Source: Bryobacterales bacterium F-183 (GTDB lineage: Bacteria > Acidobacteriota > Terriglobia > Bryobacterales > Bryobacteraceae). Taken from it: a DNA stretch of 64,000 bases. Under the pieces are notes generated by a model. It was not told the DNA's origin and did no database searches. It saw only the letters and a program-made list of their open reading frames with translations. The position numbers and the translations under genes are program-made. The stretch lies in contig AP025252.1 in NCBI GenBank assembly GCA_016865505.2, positions 3,038,001-3,102,000 of the forward strand, in the 5' to 3' direction. Shown piece by piece: positions 17,557 through 26,251 of the stretch (position 1 is the stretch's first letter; each line of letters starts with the position of its first letter).

Positions 17557-18691
17557 CGGACGGCAGCGTGAAGTAAAACGTCGAACCCTGCCCCGGCACG
17601 GACTCCGCCCAGATCTGTCCGCCGTGCTTCTCCACTATCTGCTTGGCCAAAGCCAACCCCACACCCGTACCCGGCCTGTCCCCGCTGTGCAACCGCTTGA
17701 ACAGCCCAAAAATCCGCTCGCCGTACTCTTTCTCAAACCCGATCCCGTTGTCGCTCACCGCAATCTGCCAGTAGCTTCCATCGGGCTTCCGCGTCGCAGC
17801 AATCCGTATCTCCGGCGCGACATCCCTGCGGTACTTCAAGCTATTCGAAATCAGATTCTGAAACACCTGGCTCACACGCTCTGGATCCGCATGCACCACC
17901 GGCAACTCACCGTCGATCTCAACCCGTGCGCCGCTTTCGGCTAACGCCGGCTGAAACAGCGGCAACACCAGATCCCGCAGGACATCCGCCAGCGCGACGT
18001 CCTTCATCGTCTCGGCATCCATGTGGCTCACCCGCGAATACGACAACAGGTCATGCACCAGATTGTCCATCCGCGTGGCCCCCGTTTCGATAAAGCTCAC
18101 ATACTGGCGACCCTCGTCATCCAGATTCTCGTGGTACCGCCGGGCCAGCAACTGCGAATAGACCTTGATCATTCGCACCGGCTCCTGCAAATCGTGCGAC
18201 GCCGCATACGCAAACTGCTCCAGCCGCTGATTCACTCGCGCCAGTTCCTCGGACCTCGCCTTCTCCTTCTCGAGCAGCAGCGCACGCTCCTGTTCCGCAT
18301 CGCGACGCGCACGCTTTTCCGCCGCCTCCGCCATCGCGCGACGCACCGCCGCCGACAACCGTTGCGGACGCTGCTTCAGCACGAAATCGGTCGCCCCGCG
18401 CTGTAGCGAATCAATCGCTACTTCCTCGCCAATCACGCCGCTCACAAACAAAAACGGCGTTTCAGGACACAGCCTCTGTGCGATCTCCAGCGCCGCCAGT
18501 CCGTCAAACTGCGGCAGCGAATAATCAGCAAGAATCAGGTCAAAGCAGCCTTCACGCAGATGGCGCTCGTAGTCGCCTTCGGTTTCCACATGCGTCACCG
18601 AGTGCTCGATGCCGCCCTTAGTCAGCAGGGACAGGGAAAACTCCAAATCGATCGGGCTGTCTTCGAGATACAGAATCGAGATTGGGTCCAA
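17537..18691 (-). CDS. Receiver-histidine kinase fusion (REC-HisKA-HATPase)
   Basis: A 384-residue signalling protein. The N-terminal receiver has ILYLEDSPIDLEF, the phospho-acceptor Asp in FDLILADYSLPQFDG and VLKQRP. A helical linker leads to HisKA with the phospho-His in YAASHDLQEPVRM, then the ATPase with N-box LISNSLKYRR, VSDNGIGFEKEYGERIFGLF and GTGVGLALAKQIVEKHGG. Such kinases with an N-terminal REC accept phosphate from other kinases. TTG at 18691 follows GGAGG by 10 bases and lies just after the preceding stop; ATG at 18736, inside the upstream gene, is the alternative. It is the last gene of the phytochrome operon. Confidence 0.87.
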   Translation of the reverse strand: MDPISILYLEDSPIDLEFSLSLLTKGGIEHSVTHVETEGDYERHLREGCFDLILADYSLPQFDGLAALEIAQRLCPETPFLFVSGVIGEEVAIDSLQRGATDFVLKQRPQRLSAAVRRAMAEAAEKRARRDAEQERALLLEKEKARSEELARVNQRLEQFAYAASHDLQEPVRMIKVYSQLLARRYHENLDDEGRQYVSFIETGATRMDNLVHDLLSYSRVSHMDAETMKDVALADVLRDLVLPLFQPALAESGARVEIDGELPVVHADPERVSQVFQNLISNSLKYRRDVAPEIRIAATRKPDGSYWQIAVSDNGIGFEKEYGERIFGLFKRLHSGDRPGTGVGLALAKQIVEKHGGQIWAESVPGQGSTFYFTLPSVSRSLS

Positions 18692-18692
18692 G

Positions 18693-19148
18693 CTATTCCG
18701 GCCTCCGGAAGCGGACGCTGCCTGGTGGTGGCTCATTCAAAAGAGCCCAAAATCCGCCCAGATCCTGCACCGCTTTCACAAAATCCTGAAAGTGCACCGG
18801 CTTTACGACATACGCATTCGCACCACTCTGATAGCTCGCTGCCAGATCCGGCTCCTCGCGCGAACTCGTCAACATCACCACCGGAATGCTCTTGAGCGAC
18901 GGCTGGCTCTTGATAAATGCCAGCACTTCAAGACCATCCACCTTCGGCAGTTTGATATCCAGCAGGATCAGTGCCGGGTTCCCCCTGTCGCGATTTACGT
19001 AGCGGCCCTGGAACGACAAATAATCCATCGCCTCTTCGCCGTCGCGCAGCACGATCACTTCATTCGCCAGCCTCGCTTTGGTAAGCGCCGCCAGCGTCAA
19101 CTCCACATCCTGTCCGCTGTCTTCAACCAGCAGTATGGGCTTTAACAT
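18693..19148 (-). CDS. Rcp1-type single-domain response regulator
   Basis: A 151-residue stand-alone receiver. It has the acidic pair in LLVEDSGQDVE, the phospho-acceptor Asp in LILLDIKLPKVDG, the switch Thr in VVMLTSSREE and the conserved Lys in VVKPVHFQDF. The long insertion ahead of the Asp (DYLSFQGRYVNRDRGN) is characteristic of Rcp1-like regulators that accept phosphate from phytochrome kinases. It has no output domain. It lies 16 bp after the phytochrome gene and ahead of the REC-kinase, so phosphate probably passes from the phytochrome to this regulator and/or to the REC-kinase. Confidence 0.92.
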   Translation of the reverse strand: MLKPILLVEDSGQDVELTLAALTKARLANEVIVLRDGEEAMDYLSFQGRYVNRDRGNPALILLDIKLPKVDGLEVLAFIKSQPSLKSIPVVMLTSSREEPDLAASYQSGANAYVVKPVHFQDFVKAVQDLGGFWALLNEPPPGSVRFRRPE

Positions 19149-19164
19149 CCAGAAAAAACCAATC

Positions 19165-21462
19165 CTATTTCGTACTCTGTATCGCCGGAGTCACCACCGG
19201 CAGGGTGAACCAAAAAACGGCCCCCTCGTCTAACTTGCCTTCTGCCCATGTCCTGCCGCCGTGCTTGCCAACCGCTCGACGGACATTGGCCAATCCAATG
19301 CCAGTACCTTCAAACTCCTCCTGGCTATGCAACCGCTGAAAGACCCCAAACAGCTTGCCCGCGTACTTCTGCTTGAACCCCGCACCGTTATCCGCGACAG
19401 AAAACGTATGCCAGTCGCCGCTTGTCTCACACCGCACCTTCACCAGCGCCTTGCTCCGCTTCCGCGAATACTTCACCGCATTCGAGAGCAGATTCATCCA
19501 CACCATCCGCATCAACACCGGGTCGCACTCCACCACCGGCAGCGGACCCACATCCCACTCGACATCCCGATCCTCCGGCTCCAGTTCCATCAACTCCTGC
19601 CGGATCTCCTCCACCATCGTCTCCATCGGCACAGGAATCGGATGCAGCGCCGCACGACCCACGCGTGAAAAATTCAGCAGATTATCGACCAGCGTCCCCG
19701 CCGAATGCGCCGCGCCCGCAATCGTATTCAGAAAGCGAATCGCAGTCTCATCGGCCTTATCGCCAAGGTGATCCTCGAGCAGATGCGCGTACCCGACAAT
19801 GTGCCGGAACGGCGCCCGCAGGTCATGCGACACCGAGTACGAAAACGCCTCCAGCTCTTTGTTCGACCTTTGCAACTCCGCCGACAGCGCCGCCAACTCC
19901 TCGGCCTTCCGCAACACCACGCCAACCAGCGCATTCCGCAACTCGGACGCCGCTTCCACTTCGCTCTGCCGCCACGGAAAGCTACGCCCGCGCACCGTCT
20001 CTTTCCATGCCTCAAAAGACTTGCGAGGATGAATCCGCATGTTCCCGGGCTCCACCGGCTTATTCGGATCTCCACCCCAAGTCACCGTACGAACCACTTC
20101 CGGCCGGAACCACATCACGTACGAGTTGTAGAGCTTCGAAATGCTGATGGCCAATACGCCGCTCGCCGTCTCACGCAGCGCTTCGCCGCCCGGCATGCTC
20201 GACGGCAACCCGTCTGTCGCAAAGATCTCGTCCGTCGCATGCTCGCGATTCAGCCACTCCGCCACCTCGCGAATCATCGGCTCTGCCGGAGCCTTACCCA
20301 CGCGGATGCACTTGCCTTCCACCAATACCGCCGCGCCGGCTGCATCCGTCAAGGTCAGCAGTTCATCCGGATGATTCACCAGACCGTCGATAAACCGGTC
20401 TTCCTCCGCCATGTACCCCAGCAACTTCGCGGTAATCGACTTCAAGTACAGCCGGTGTTCGTACTCAGCCTGCCCCTCTTTCGCTGCCAGATGCGTCGAC
20501 AGCGCCTGCCCCAAAAAGTCGCACGCCACGCGAACTTCAAACGGCACCGTCTTCGGACTCCGGTTGTGCAGCGAAATCAAACCCCAAAGCTTCCCATCAC
20601 GGATCACCGAAATCGACATCGACGCCCGCAGACCCATGTTGTTCAGGTACTCGATGTGCACCGGCGACACGCTGCGCAGCGTCGAAAAAGAAAGATCCAG
20701 CGGCGCATTCGTCTCCGGATCCAATGGCGGCACCAAAGGCACCGGCTGGTAGTTCGTATCCGCAATCAGTCGCAGACGGTTGATCCGGTACAACTCGCGA
20801 GCCTGCGCCGGAATATCGGACGCCGGAAACCAAAGGTCCAAGTAAGGCTGAAACTCCGGCCCGCAGGACTCCGCGATCACGTTGCCGTTCCAATCGGGAT
20901 CAAAGCGATACACCAGCGACCGTTCGAACCCCGTAATCGACCGCACCTCATCCGCCGCCATCTGCGCAAGCTCCGGAATCGTAGCCACGCCTTGCAGCCG
21001 GTCCATAAAGGTCCGCACCAACGGGTACAGATTTTGAAAGGAAATCGACGACGTGCCAGTGCTCGCTTCTTCCAACTCCACGATCACGCGTTGACGGTGC
21101 AGATGCGCCACCGCGCGGTACAACCGGTCATTCCCCCCGCCTGCCCGAACGCCAATCGAGGCCAGGTACACCGGCGTACTCTCGAGTACGGCCCGCTCAA
21201 TCGCCTCCAGCATCTCGCCCGCATCACGCGACAGCAAGACTTCAGACAGCGTACGCCCGATCAGTTCCTCCGCCGGTACGCCAAACAAGTCGATTGCATT
21301 CGCACTCGCTTGCAGTACGCGGAACGACGCATGATCTAAGGACAATAGGATGCCGTGCGGTTGAATGCTGCCCGGAATGTGGATCGGCTCACGGTCGCAC
21401 GTCGTAAGATCCGAGGGGGCGCTTCTACCTGTGGATGCTGCGGCTGCGGTGGAATCTTTCAC
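19165..21462 (-). CDS. bphP: Bacteriophytochrome histidine kinase
   Basis: A 765-residue red/far-red light sensor kinase. Order: PAS (20-130), GAF (145-310), PHY (320-500), HisKA and HATPase (515-755). Cys22 in LTTCDREPIHIPGSIQPHG is the position that binds biliverdin in bacteriophytochromes. The GAF domain has WFPASDIPAQARELY and the chromophore-pocket His in SVSPVHIEYL; the PHY tongue has HPRKSF (PRxSF). The kinase has YSVSHDLRAPFRH with the phospho-His and NLLSNAVKYSRKR. It starts 24 bp after the heme oxygenase gene, which makes its chromophore, and is followed by its likely phospho-acceptors. Confidence 0.96.
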   Translation of the reverse strand: MKDSTAAAASTGRSAPSDLTTCDREPIHIPGSIQPHGILLSLDHASFRVLQASANAIDLFGVPAEELIGRTLSEVLLSRDAGEMLEAIERAVLESTPVYLASIGVRAGGGNDRLYRAVAHLHRQRVIVELEEASTGTSSISFQNLYPLVRTFMDRLQGVATIPELAQMAADEVRSITGFERSLVYRFDPDWNGNVIAESCGPEFQPYLDLWFPASDIPAQARELYRINRLRLIADTNYQPVPLVPPLDPETNAPLDLSFSTLRSVSPVHIEYLNNMGLRASMSISVIRDGKLWGLISLHNRSPKTVPFEVRVACDFLGQALSTHLAAKEGQAEYEHRLYLKSITAKLLGYMAEEDRFIDGLVNHPDELLTLTDAAGAAVLVEGKCIRVGKAPAEPMIREVAEWLNREHATDEIFATDGLPSSMPGGEALRETASGVLAISISKLYNSYVMWFRPEVVRTVTWGGDPNKPVEPGNMRIHPRKSFEAWKETVRGRSFPWRQSEVEAASELRNALVGVVLRKAEELAALSAELQRSNKELEAFSYSVSHDLRAPFRHIVGYAHLLEDHLGDKADETAIRFLNTIAGAAHSAGTLVDNLLNFSRVGRAALHPIPVPMETMVEEIRQELMELEPEDRDVEWDVGPLPVVECDPVLMRMVWMNLLSNAVKYSRKRSKALVKVRCETSGDWHTFSVADNGAGFKQKYAGKLFGVFQRLHSQEEFEGTGIGLANVRRAVGKHGGRTWAEGKLDEGAVFWFTLPVVTPAIQSTK

Positions 21463-21486
21463 TGCGGGGGTCTCTTCTATTCGCTC

Positions 21487-22050
21487 TCACGGCCTGAGCC
21501 AAGCCGCTAGCGCTTCAAAAGTAGACCTCGCCGCAACTACGAAAGTTTCCCGGTCACCCAAACTTTCCGCCTCAGAAAGCGCTTTTTGGAAGGACTTCCA
21601 ACGGTAACCGGTCTCACGCCCGTACACCGTGTAAAAATGCAGCGCCTCTGCTGGGATTTGAAGGGTTTTTCTGAAGTGATTGCTCAAAAATTGCCCACCC
21701 AAAGTGGACCCTTCGAGCACATACGCGGACCCCAACGCACGTGGCAAATCGCTTACGTCCGGCAACTGCTCACACAAAGGCAAACTCGACGCGTCGATGC
21801 CCAAAAAGTGCAGGTCCGCCGCCAGTGCAGGCACCTTCTCGCGGCCTACGAACAACTCCGCGTTCCAGTCCATCAACAAAGGCAAAGCCGCGCGTTCCCA
21901 CGGCGCATAAAAGCCATAGAAACGCGCGAGCAATTGCGAATAATCAGTAAGGGAGAATCCGTCGCGCAAAAGATCCAGGCGATCTTCGACGGATTTGTGA
22001 ATCGCAGCGGTCTGCTGCTTCAGGCGTTCCGGAAGAGTGAGTTCCTGCAA
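21487..22050 (-). CDS. Biliverdin-producing heme oxygenase
   Basis: A 187-residue BphO-type heme oxygenase: LPERLKQQTAAIHKSVEDRL carries the proximal heme-ligand His, and SAYVLEGSTLGGQFLSNHF is the distal-helix glycine motif. It opens heme to biliverdin, the chromophore of the adjacent phytochrome. No in-frame ATG fits: those upstream lie inside the SDR gene, and the next is past the catalytic His. TTG at 22050, 19 bases after the SDR stop, gives the normal family length and is chosen. An assumed ATG start would add about 60 non-homologous residues. Confidence 0.9.
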   Translation of the reverse strand: MQELTLPERLKQQTAAIHKSVEDRLDLLRDGFSLTDYSQLLARFYGFYAPWERAALPLLMDWNAELFVGREKVPALAADLHFLGIDASSLPLCEQLPDVSDLPRALGSAYVLEGSTLGGQFLSNHFRKTLQIPAEALHFYTVYGRETGYRWKSFQKALSEAESLGDRETFVVAARSTFEALAAWLRP

Positions 22051-22069
22051 ACACCCGCATGGTAGCGCG

Positions 22070-22822
22070 TCAAATCGCAGCGCCGCCCGAAACGAAGATC
22101 GTCTCACCAGTAATCCATCGCGAATCATCGGAAGCAAGAAACGCCACCGGATCCGCAATATCATCCGGCTGCCCCGCGCGGCCCAGCGGCGTACCCGCCA
22201 CCGCCTGCTTCTCAAAGTCGGAATCGGCAATGCCCGCCGCGTGTGCTCCCTCGGTAATCACAATGCCCGGATTAACCGCATTCACGCGGATCTTGCGCGC
22301 ACCCAACTCCTTCGCCAGTACCTTGGTGATCGTATCCACTGCAGCCTTTGTCGAAGAATAAACCGCCGTCGCCGGAGGCGCCAGCGAAGACACAACAGAA
22401 CTGATGTTGATGATGCTGCCACCTTCCGCCGGGAACAACGGCAAAGCGGTCTTGGTGGTCAACAACACACCCAGTACGTTGATGTCGTACTGCCGGCGAT
22501 AATCGTCGGCGTTAAAGTAATCGATCGGCGCAAAGCTGTACACACCGGCGTTATTCACCAGAATGTCCACCTTGCCAAACGCCGCCTTAGTCTCTTCAAA
22601 AATCTTCGTGACGTCGGCTTCCTGGCTCACGCTGCCACCAACGGCAATCGCCTTGCCGCCCGCGCTCACAATCTCGTTCACCACGCGATCGGCGCCTTCC
22701 TTGCTCGACGCGTAATTCACCACAACGCTCGCGCCTTCTGCCGCAAGCTTCTTCGCAACGGCAGCGCCAATCCCCTTGGACGCGCCCGTCACAACCGCTA
22801 CCTTACCGGTAAGTTTGCTCAT
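22070..22822 (-). CDS. SDR-family oxidoreductase (FabG-like)
   Basis: A 250-residue classical short-chain dehydrogenase. It has the cofactor motif TGASKGIGAAV (TGxxxGxG), VDILVNNAGVYS, the catalytic Ser in INISSVVSS, and YSSTK with the catalytic Tyr and Lys. The C-terminus PDDIADPVAFLASDDSRWIT is typical of 3-oxoacyl reductase-like members. An Arg/Ser-rich segment after the Rossmann motif (NYASSKEG) suggests NADPH, but the substrate is unknown. It is the first gene of the transcription unit that includes heme oxygenase and phytochrome. The 80-bp gap upstream separates it from an ArsR-type regulator that may repress it. Confidence 0.92.
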   Translation of the reverse strand: MSKLTGKVAVVTGASKGIGAAVAKKLAAEGASVVVNYASSKEGADRVVNEIVSAGGKAIAVGGSVSQEADVTKIFEETKAAFGKVDILVNNAGVYSFAPIDYFNADDYRRQYDINVLGVLLTTKTALPLFPAEGGSIINISSVVSSLAPPATAVYSSTKAAVDTITKVLAKELGARKIRVNAVNPGIVITEGAHAAGIADSDFEKQAVAGTPLGRAGQPDDIADPVAFLASDDSRWITGETIFVSGGAAI

Positions 22823-22902
22823 GTTCCATTCCCTCGATTTCAGATCGCTTCGATCTACATCGAAATGGATGAAGAGCTCACCGGGAAGGATTCGAGCCGG
22901 AT

Positions 22903-23172
22903 TTAGATTTCAGAAAGTTTTTTGAGGTACTCGTCCCAGATGTCGCGCCGTAACGAAACGTGAACATACTTGCCGCAACGCTCGGCGGCAATCAAACCAG
23001 CAGCCTCGAGTTCCTGCAAGTGATGAGTCACCGTAGCAGGGGAAAGCCCCGTCCATTCCTTGATGCAGGAACAGGTCGGGGCTTCCTTGGACTTTGCGAT
23101 GCGACGGAGCATCTCAAAACGTTTGCCATCGGCCAAAGCTTTGCCAATGGCAAGAACCTGCGAATCATCCAT
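22903..23172 (-). CDS. ArsR-type winged-helix transcriptional regulator
   Basis: An 89-residue repressor-like protein. The winged helix is visible as GKALADGKRFEMLRRIA, CSCIKEWTGLSPATVTHHL (recognition helix SPATVTHHL) and ELEAAGLIAAERCGKYVHVSL (wing). The cysteine pair in TCSCIK lies where metal-sensing ArsR members have C-x-C in helix 3, so metal or thiol sensing is possible but not shown. Its ATG overlaps the stop of the Tat oxidoreductase upstream (TAATG), so the two are coupled. It precedes the SDR-phytochrome genes on the same strand and is a candidate regulator of both. Confidence 0.88.
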   Translation of the reverse strand: MDDSQVLAIGKALADGKRFEMLRRIAKSKEAPTCSCIKEWTGLSPATVTHHLQELEAAGLIAAERCGKYVHVSLRRDIWDEYLKKLSEI

Positions 23173-24371
23173 TACAGCGGTTGGATTTCCTCGCGTTGCG
23201 GATCAAAATTCAAACGCCGCTTCTGCAGATACGCGATGTTACCCAGGTGCGACGCCTGTGCCGAACGATGCCCAATCAGCACATCGCCATTCGGACGATT
23301 GCGCGTCTTGATGCACTCCACAAAATTCTTCACGTGGTCGAGCGTCATGTCCTGCGGCTCTGCCTTCACTTCCACGGGAGTCGCGCCACGCGTCGCTTCT
23401 ACAAATTCAAACCGGCTCCGGTCAATGTACAGCCTGCCCTTCGTACCGCAGAACTCGATGCCCGCGCCACGCACACCAGGAGACAGCGTCGCTTCAAACG
23501 TCGCCGTGTAGTCGCCCGGGTATTCCAGCAGCACGTTGATCGTGTCCGGCGCCGTACGGCCGTCTTTATACGTGTACACACCGCCGCTCGCCACCGCTGA
23601 CGTCGGGACGTCCTGGCCCATGTACATGTGAACCACATCGATCCAGTGCGTGAACAGATCCGTCACCTGTCCGCCGCCAAAATCCAAATAAGCGCGCCAA
23701 TTCCAGTACTGCTGCGGATCCCAATCGCGCCACTTCAGCGGACCCAGGAACCGGCCCCAATCCAGGTTCGACGGCCGCGTCGCCAACGTCGCCGGAGCCT
23801 TCCGCAGGTGGTACCCATTGCCATGCCACCACGTACGCACCAGGCTGATCTTCCCAAGCTTGCCCGTGTCGATGTACTCTTTTTTCGCGCGAATATAGTG
23901 AACGCCCGAACGCTGCTGCATGCCCACCTGGCATACGCGTTCGTTCATGCGCGCCACTTTCACAATCTCAGGACCTTCCTCAATCTTCAAGGTCAGCGGC
24001 TTTTCGACGTATACGTCCTTGCCCGCGCGCATCGCGTCGCAAGCAGTCGTAAAATGCCAATGGTCTGGCGTCGCAATCAGGACAGCGTCGAGTTCCTTCA
24101 CCTCCAGAAGCTTCCGGTGATCCGAGAAGTTCCGGGCGTTGGTCGCCTTCTGTCGCGCCTTGTCAATGTTCTCGCTGTAGATGTCGCACACAGCGCCGAC
24201 ATTGACCTGATTGGTGGCCTGGAACTGGCTCATCACGAAGCGGCCGCGTTCGCCGGATCCGATGAGACCAAGTTGGACGGTATCGTTCGCACCCATGACA
24301 CGCGAATAGGACGCCGCAGTCATGGCGGTAGCAGCGCTGGTAACGCGCTTGAGGAGTTCCCTACGTAACAT
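23172..24371 (-). CDS. Tat-exported Gfo/Idh/MocA oxidoreductase
   Basis: A 399-residue protein. The N-terminus MLRRELLKRVTSAATAMTAA is a twin-arginine-like export signal. The Rossmann motif is LGLIGSGERGRF, and EKPLTLKIEE holds the family lysine. The C-terminal domain has GGGQVTDLFTHWIDVVHMYM with the histidines typical of secreted acidobacterial and planctomycete members. These are periplasmic NAD(P)-dependent sugar oxidoreductases or glycosidases, with the cofactor loaded before export. It is co-transcribed with the ArsR regulator. Confidence 0.92.
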   Translation of the reverse strand: MLRRELLKRVTSAATAMTAASYSRVMGANDTVQLGLIGSGERGRFVMSQFQATNQVNVGAVCDIYSENIDKARQKATNARNFSDHRKLLEVKELDAVLIATPDHWHFTTACDAMRAGKDVYVEKPLTLKIEEGPEIVKVARMNERVCQVGMQQRSGVHYIRAKKEYIDTGKLGKISLVRTWWHGNGYHLRKAPATLATRPSNLDWGRFLGPLKWRDWDPQQYWNWRAYLDFGGGQVTDLFTHWIDVVHMYMGQDVPTSAVASGGVYTYKDGRTAPDTINVLLEYPGDYTATFEATLSPGVRGAGIEFCGTKGRLYIDRSRFEFVEATRGATPVEVKAEPQDMTLDHVKNFVECIKTRNRPNGDVLIGHRSAQASHLGNIAYLQKRRLNFDPQREEIQPL

Positions 24372-24385
24372 CAGGGGAAAGTATA

Positions 24386-25111
24386 TCAGCGTTCAACAAG
24401 CACCGGATCGCCAACCGACACCCGGCCCGGCAGCATCGCGCCGCCGTACATCCCAAAGCGTGCGTTGCGCTGTTTGGCAATCGTCCGCAACACCGCAGGA
24501 TTCGCGTCCGCCGGAGCATCGGGATTCACATTCACCATCATGCACCGTTGATCCCGTGCATTCAGCCGGATCCGCGCCTCGCCAATGCGCAACGTACAGC
24601 TTTCCCAACCTTCTTCGGGAAATGGCGATGTCGCATCGCTGCTATCAATTACCAGATTGGGCCGGAAGCGCAACGGCGTTAGTGCCGGATTACCTTCAAT
24701 CAGCGAAGCCAATCCATCCACGCTTTGTACGCTCAGCAACGACAAAGGGAACGTATCAAAGATCCCGCTGTACTGCTTCATCACCCGTACCCCATCGCCC
24801 AACTCGCTGGCCAACTCCGGATCCGTCACCTCAAACTCCCGGCCATCCGGCGTACGCACCAGCATCTTCGAACCTTCCACATCCGCAGGATCGGCAAACA
24901 CCGCGCGGTACTGCCACATGTCCGGTTTCTCGCGGATGGTCATCCAAGGGAAGCCGCTTCCTTCAGAGTTCGGACGCAAAAATGCCCACCGCCGGTCTCC
25001 GGCCAAGCCATGCCAACCCACGTACACAGACTCAAGAGGCTCAGCAGCCATCGACTTCACGGGGTAACGGTACAGCGCGCGGACGGTCCCAACGACGGCA
25101 ACGGTTTCCAT
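24386..25111 (-). CDS. MOSC-domain protein
   Basis: A 241-residue molybdenum-cofactor-sulfurase C-terminal-type protein. The MOSC N-terminal beta-barrel is VRALYRYPVKSMAAEPLESV and GDRRWAFLRP. The MOSC domain has FRPNLVID and the conserved cysteine in RDQRCMMVNVNPDA, ending PGRVSVGDPVLV. These proteins carry sulfur or bind molybdenum cofactor (YcbX- and mARC-like); the redox partner is often encoded elsewhere. It starts 5 bp after the EthD gene on the same strand, so the two are co-transcribed, although no functional link is known. Confidence 0.92.
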   Translation of the reverse strand: METVAVVGTVRALYRYPVKSMAAEPLESVYVGWHGLAGDRRWAFLRPNSEGSGFPWMTIREKPDMWQYRAVFADPADVEGSKMLVRTPDGREFEVTDPELASELGDGVRVMKQYSGIFDTFPLSLLSVQSVDGLASLIEGNPALTPLRFRPNLVIDSSDATSPFPEEGWESCTLRIGEARIRLNARDQRCMMVNVNPDAPADANPAVLRTIAKQRNARFGMYGGAMLPGRVSVGDPVLVER

Positions 25112-25116
25112 GGTTT

Positions 25117-25428
25117 CTATAGAACCACTTCACAAACCTGCACATCCGGCTGGACATCGGTAAAGTTGGGGATATCGCCCAGGATCTGCCCGCCACCATT
25201 CGAAATACACTTGCCAAGCGCTTCCTGTGACTCAAAGGTCAGCATCCCGGCAACCACGTAAGTGGCCTGCGTACCGGGCATCAGGCCGGAAATACCCCGG
25301 CTGACGGACACCCCAATCAGCCCGTGCGGCTTCCAGAGTTCTTCCACCATCGGGATGTGCTTCGACAGATAGTAGTCCATGTCAAAGCGCGTAGCAGATG
25401 AGGAGTAGAGGACAAGTGCGCGGATCAT
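25117..25428 (-). CDS. EthD-family protein
   Basis: A 103-residue dimeric ferredoxin-like alpha+beta barrel protein. MIRALVLYSSSATRFDMDYYLSKHIPMVEELW carries the Y-x-x-x-H-x-P-x-v pattern of EthD, and IPNFTDVQPDVQVCEVV closes the barrel. EthD is needed for the cytochrome P450 EthB system in Rhodococcus, but most homologs occur without it and have unknown roles. Its gene is followed closely by the MOSC gene. No P450 or ferredoxin gene is present in the window. Confidence 0.88.
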   Translation of the reverse strand: MIRALVLYSSSATRFDMDYYLSKHIPMVEELWKPHGLIGVSVSRGISGLMPGTQATYVVAGMLTFESQEALGKCISNGGGQILGDIPNFTDVQPDVQVCEVVL

Positions 25429-25456
25429 AGTGTCCTACGCAGTATACAGCGGGCGT

Positions 25457-25906
25457 TTAGGACGGATCGGGCAGAACAGGAGCGGAAGCTACGGCGGATG
25501 TAGAAAGAGTCCGGCGCGCTTCCCAGTCTTTCATCAATTTCCAAACCAAAATGGTCTCGCCGGGCTTTGCTCCGACGCTGGTAACCAACCACTGCAAATT
25601 GCCCTGAGTGGGCGGAATGTAAAAGTTATGGAGTTCAAAATGGCGACTCTCCATTTTGGCAACGGCCTGCTCAATGGCGGCCTCCCGGACCGATTTCACG
25701 GGAGGCTGCTTCTGCTGGACGTTCTCTCCTCCGAGCAACCAATTCGAAGCGGACAACAAAACAAAGATGGCGATAAGTTTGGCGAACATCTGCGACATGC
25801 TCTTCTGAACATTCATGCGCCGACGCTCGGAAAACTGGTTCACGACGATCAGCCGTGGCCGCCCGCCCATCTCCTCGGCAATAGCTAAGTTGTTGTAGCG
25901 ATTCAT
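25457..25906 (-). CDS. Hypothetical protein with one membrane segment
   Basis: Not recognised. A 149-residue protein with a 30-residue arginine-rich N-terminus, one hydrophobic segment (FAKLIAIFVLLSASNWLLGG, about residues 40-59) and a soluble tail that contains YIPPTQGNLQWLVTSVG. ATG at 25906 is preferred because GAAGGTG lies a few bases upstream. A later start at 25816 or 25798 would place the hydrophobic segment at the N-terminus as a signal peptide. Longer upstream readings would run over the divergent parD gene and are unlikely. Confidence 0.6.
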   Translation of the reverse strand: MNRYNNLAIAEEMGGRPRLIVVNQFSERRRMNVQKSMSQMFAKLIAIFVLLSASNWLLGGENVQQKQPPVKSVREAAIEQAVAKMESRHFELHNFYIPPTQGNLQWLVTSVGAKPGETILVWKLMKDWEARRTLSTSAVASAPVLPDPS

Positions 25907-25956
25907 AAGACACCTTCTCGCGCAGTTGATCACCGCACGGGTGCCAATGTTTCTCA

Positions 25957-25970
25957 ACCCGATTTCGGGT
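25957..25970 (+). promoter_or_regulatory. Palindromic operator candidate ahead of parD
   Basis: ACCCGATTTCGGGT is a dyad with 6-bp arms (ACCCGA/TCGGGT) and a 2-base centre, ending 11 bases before the parD ATG. ParD antitoxins repress their own promoter through such dyads. A related ACCCAAA-x-TGGGT dyad pair occurs at 33329-33366. Confidence 0.5.
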
Positions 25971-25981
25971 ACTTTGAAAGC

Positions 25982-26251
25982 ATGGCGATCCAACTTGCCC
26001 CTGAACTTGAGCGCCGTATCGAATCGCTGATGGCGGACCGCGGCTACGCAACCCCCGAACTGGTCGCAGAAGCAGCGCTGCACGCACTGGAAGACTCGCC
26101 AGATGAGCTCAGTGATGGCGAAATGGAAGCGCTATTGGAAGAGGGTCTGAATTCGCCCCTAATCGTCGCGGATGATGCGTACTGGGCTTCCTTCAATGAA
26201 CGCCTCGGCAAAATGCGGGACGAGCACCTGGCCTCGAAAGCTCGTGCATGA
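25982..26251 (+). CDS. ParD/CopG-like antitoxin
   Basis: An 89-residue protein. The N-terminal MAIQLAPELERRIESLMADRGY followed by ATPELVAEAALHALE is a ribbon-helix-helix DNA-binding domain of the ParD/CopG type. The acidic C-terminal half (SDGEMEALLEEGLNSP) is the usual toxin-wrapping segment. Its stop overlaps an ATG (ATGA at 26248) that opens a 27-codon frame matching only the last part of a ParE toxin, so the partner appears to have been lost. The dyad just upstream is a likely auto-repression site. Confidence 0.83.
   Translation: MAIQLAPELERRIESLMADRGYATPELVAEAALHALEDSPDELSDGEMEALLEEGLNSPLIVADDAYWASFNERLGKMRDEHLASKARA

Noticed and set aside
19705-21339. A 544-codon open frame on the + strand opposite the phytochrome gene
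   Set aside because: Shadow of the high-GC phytochrome coding sequence; very basic, no recognisable motif.
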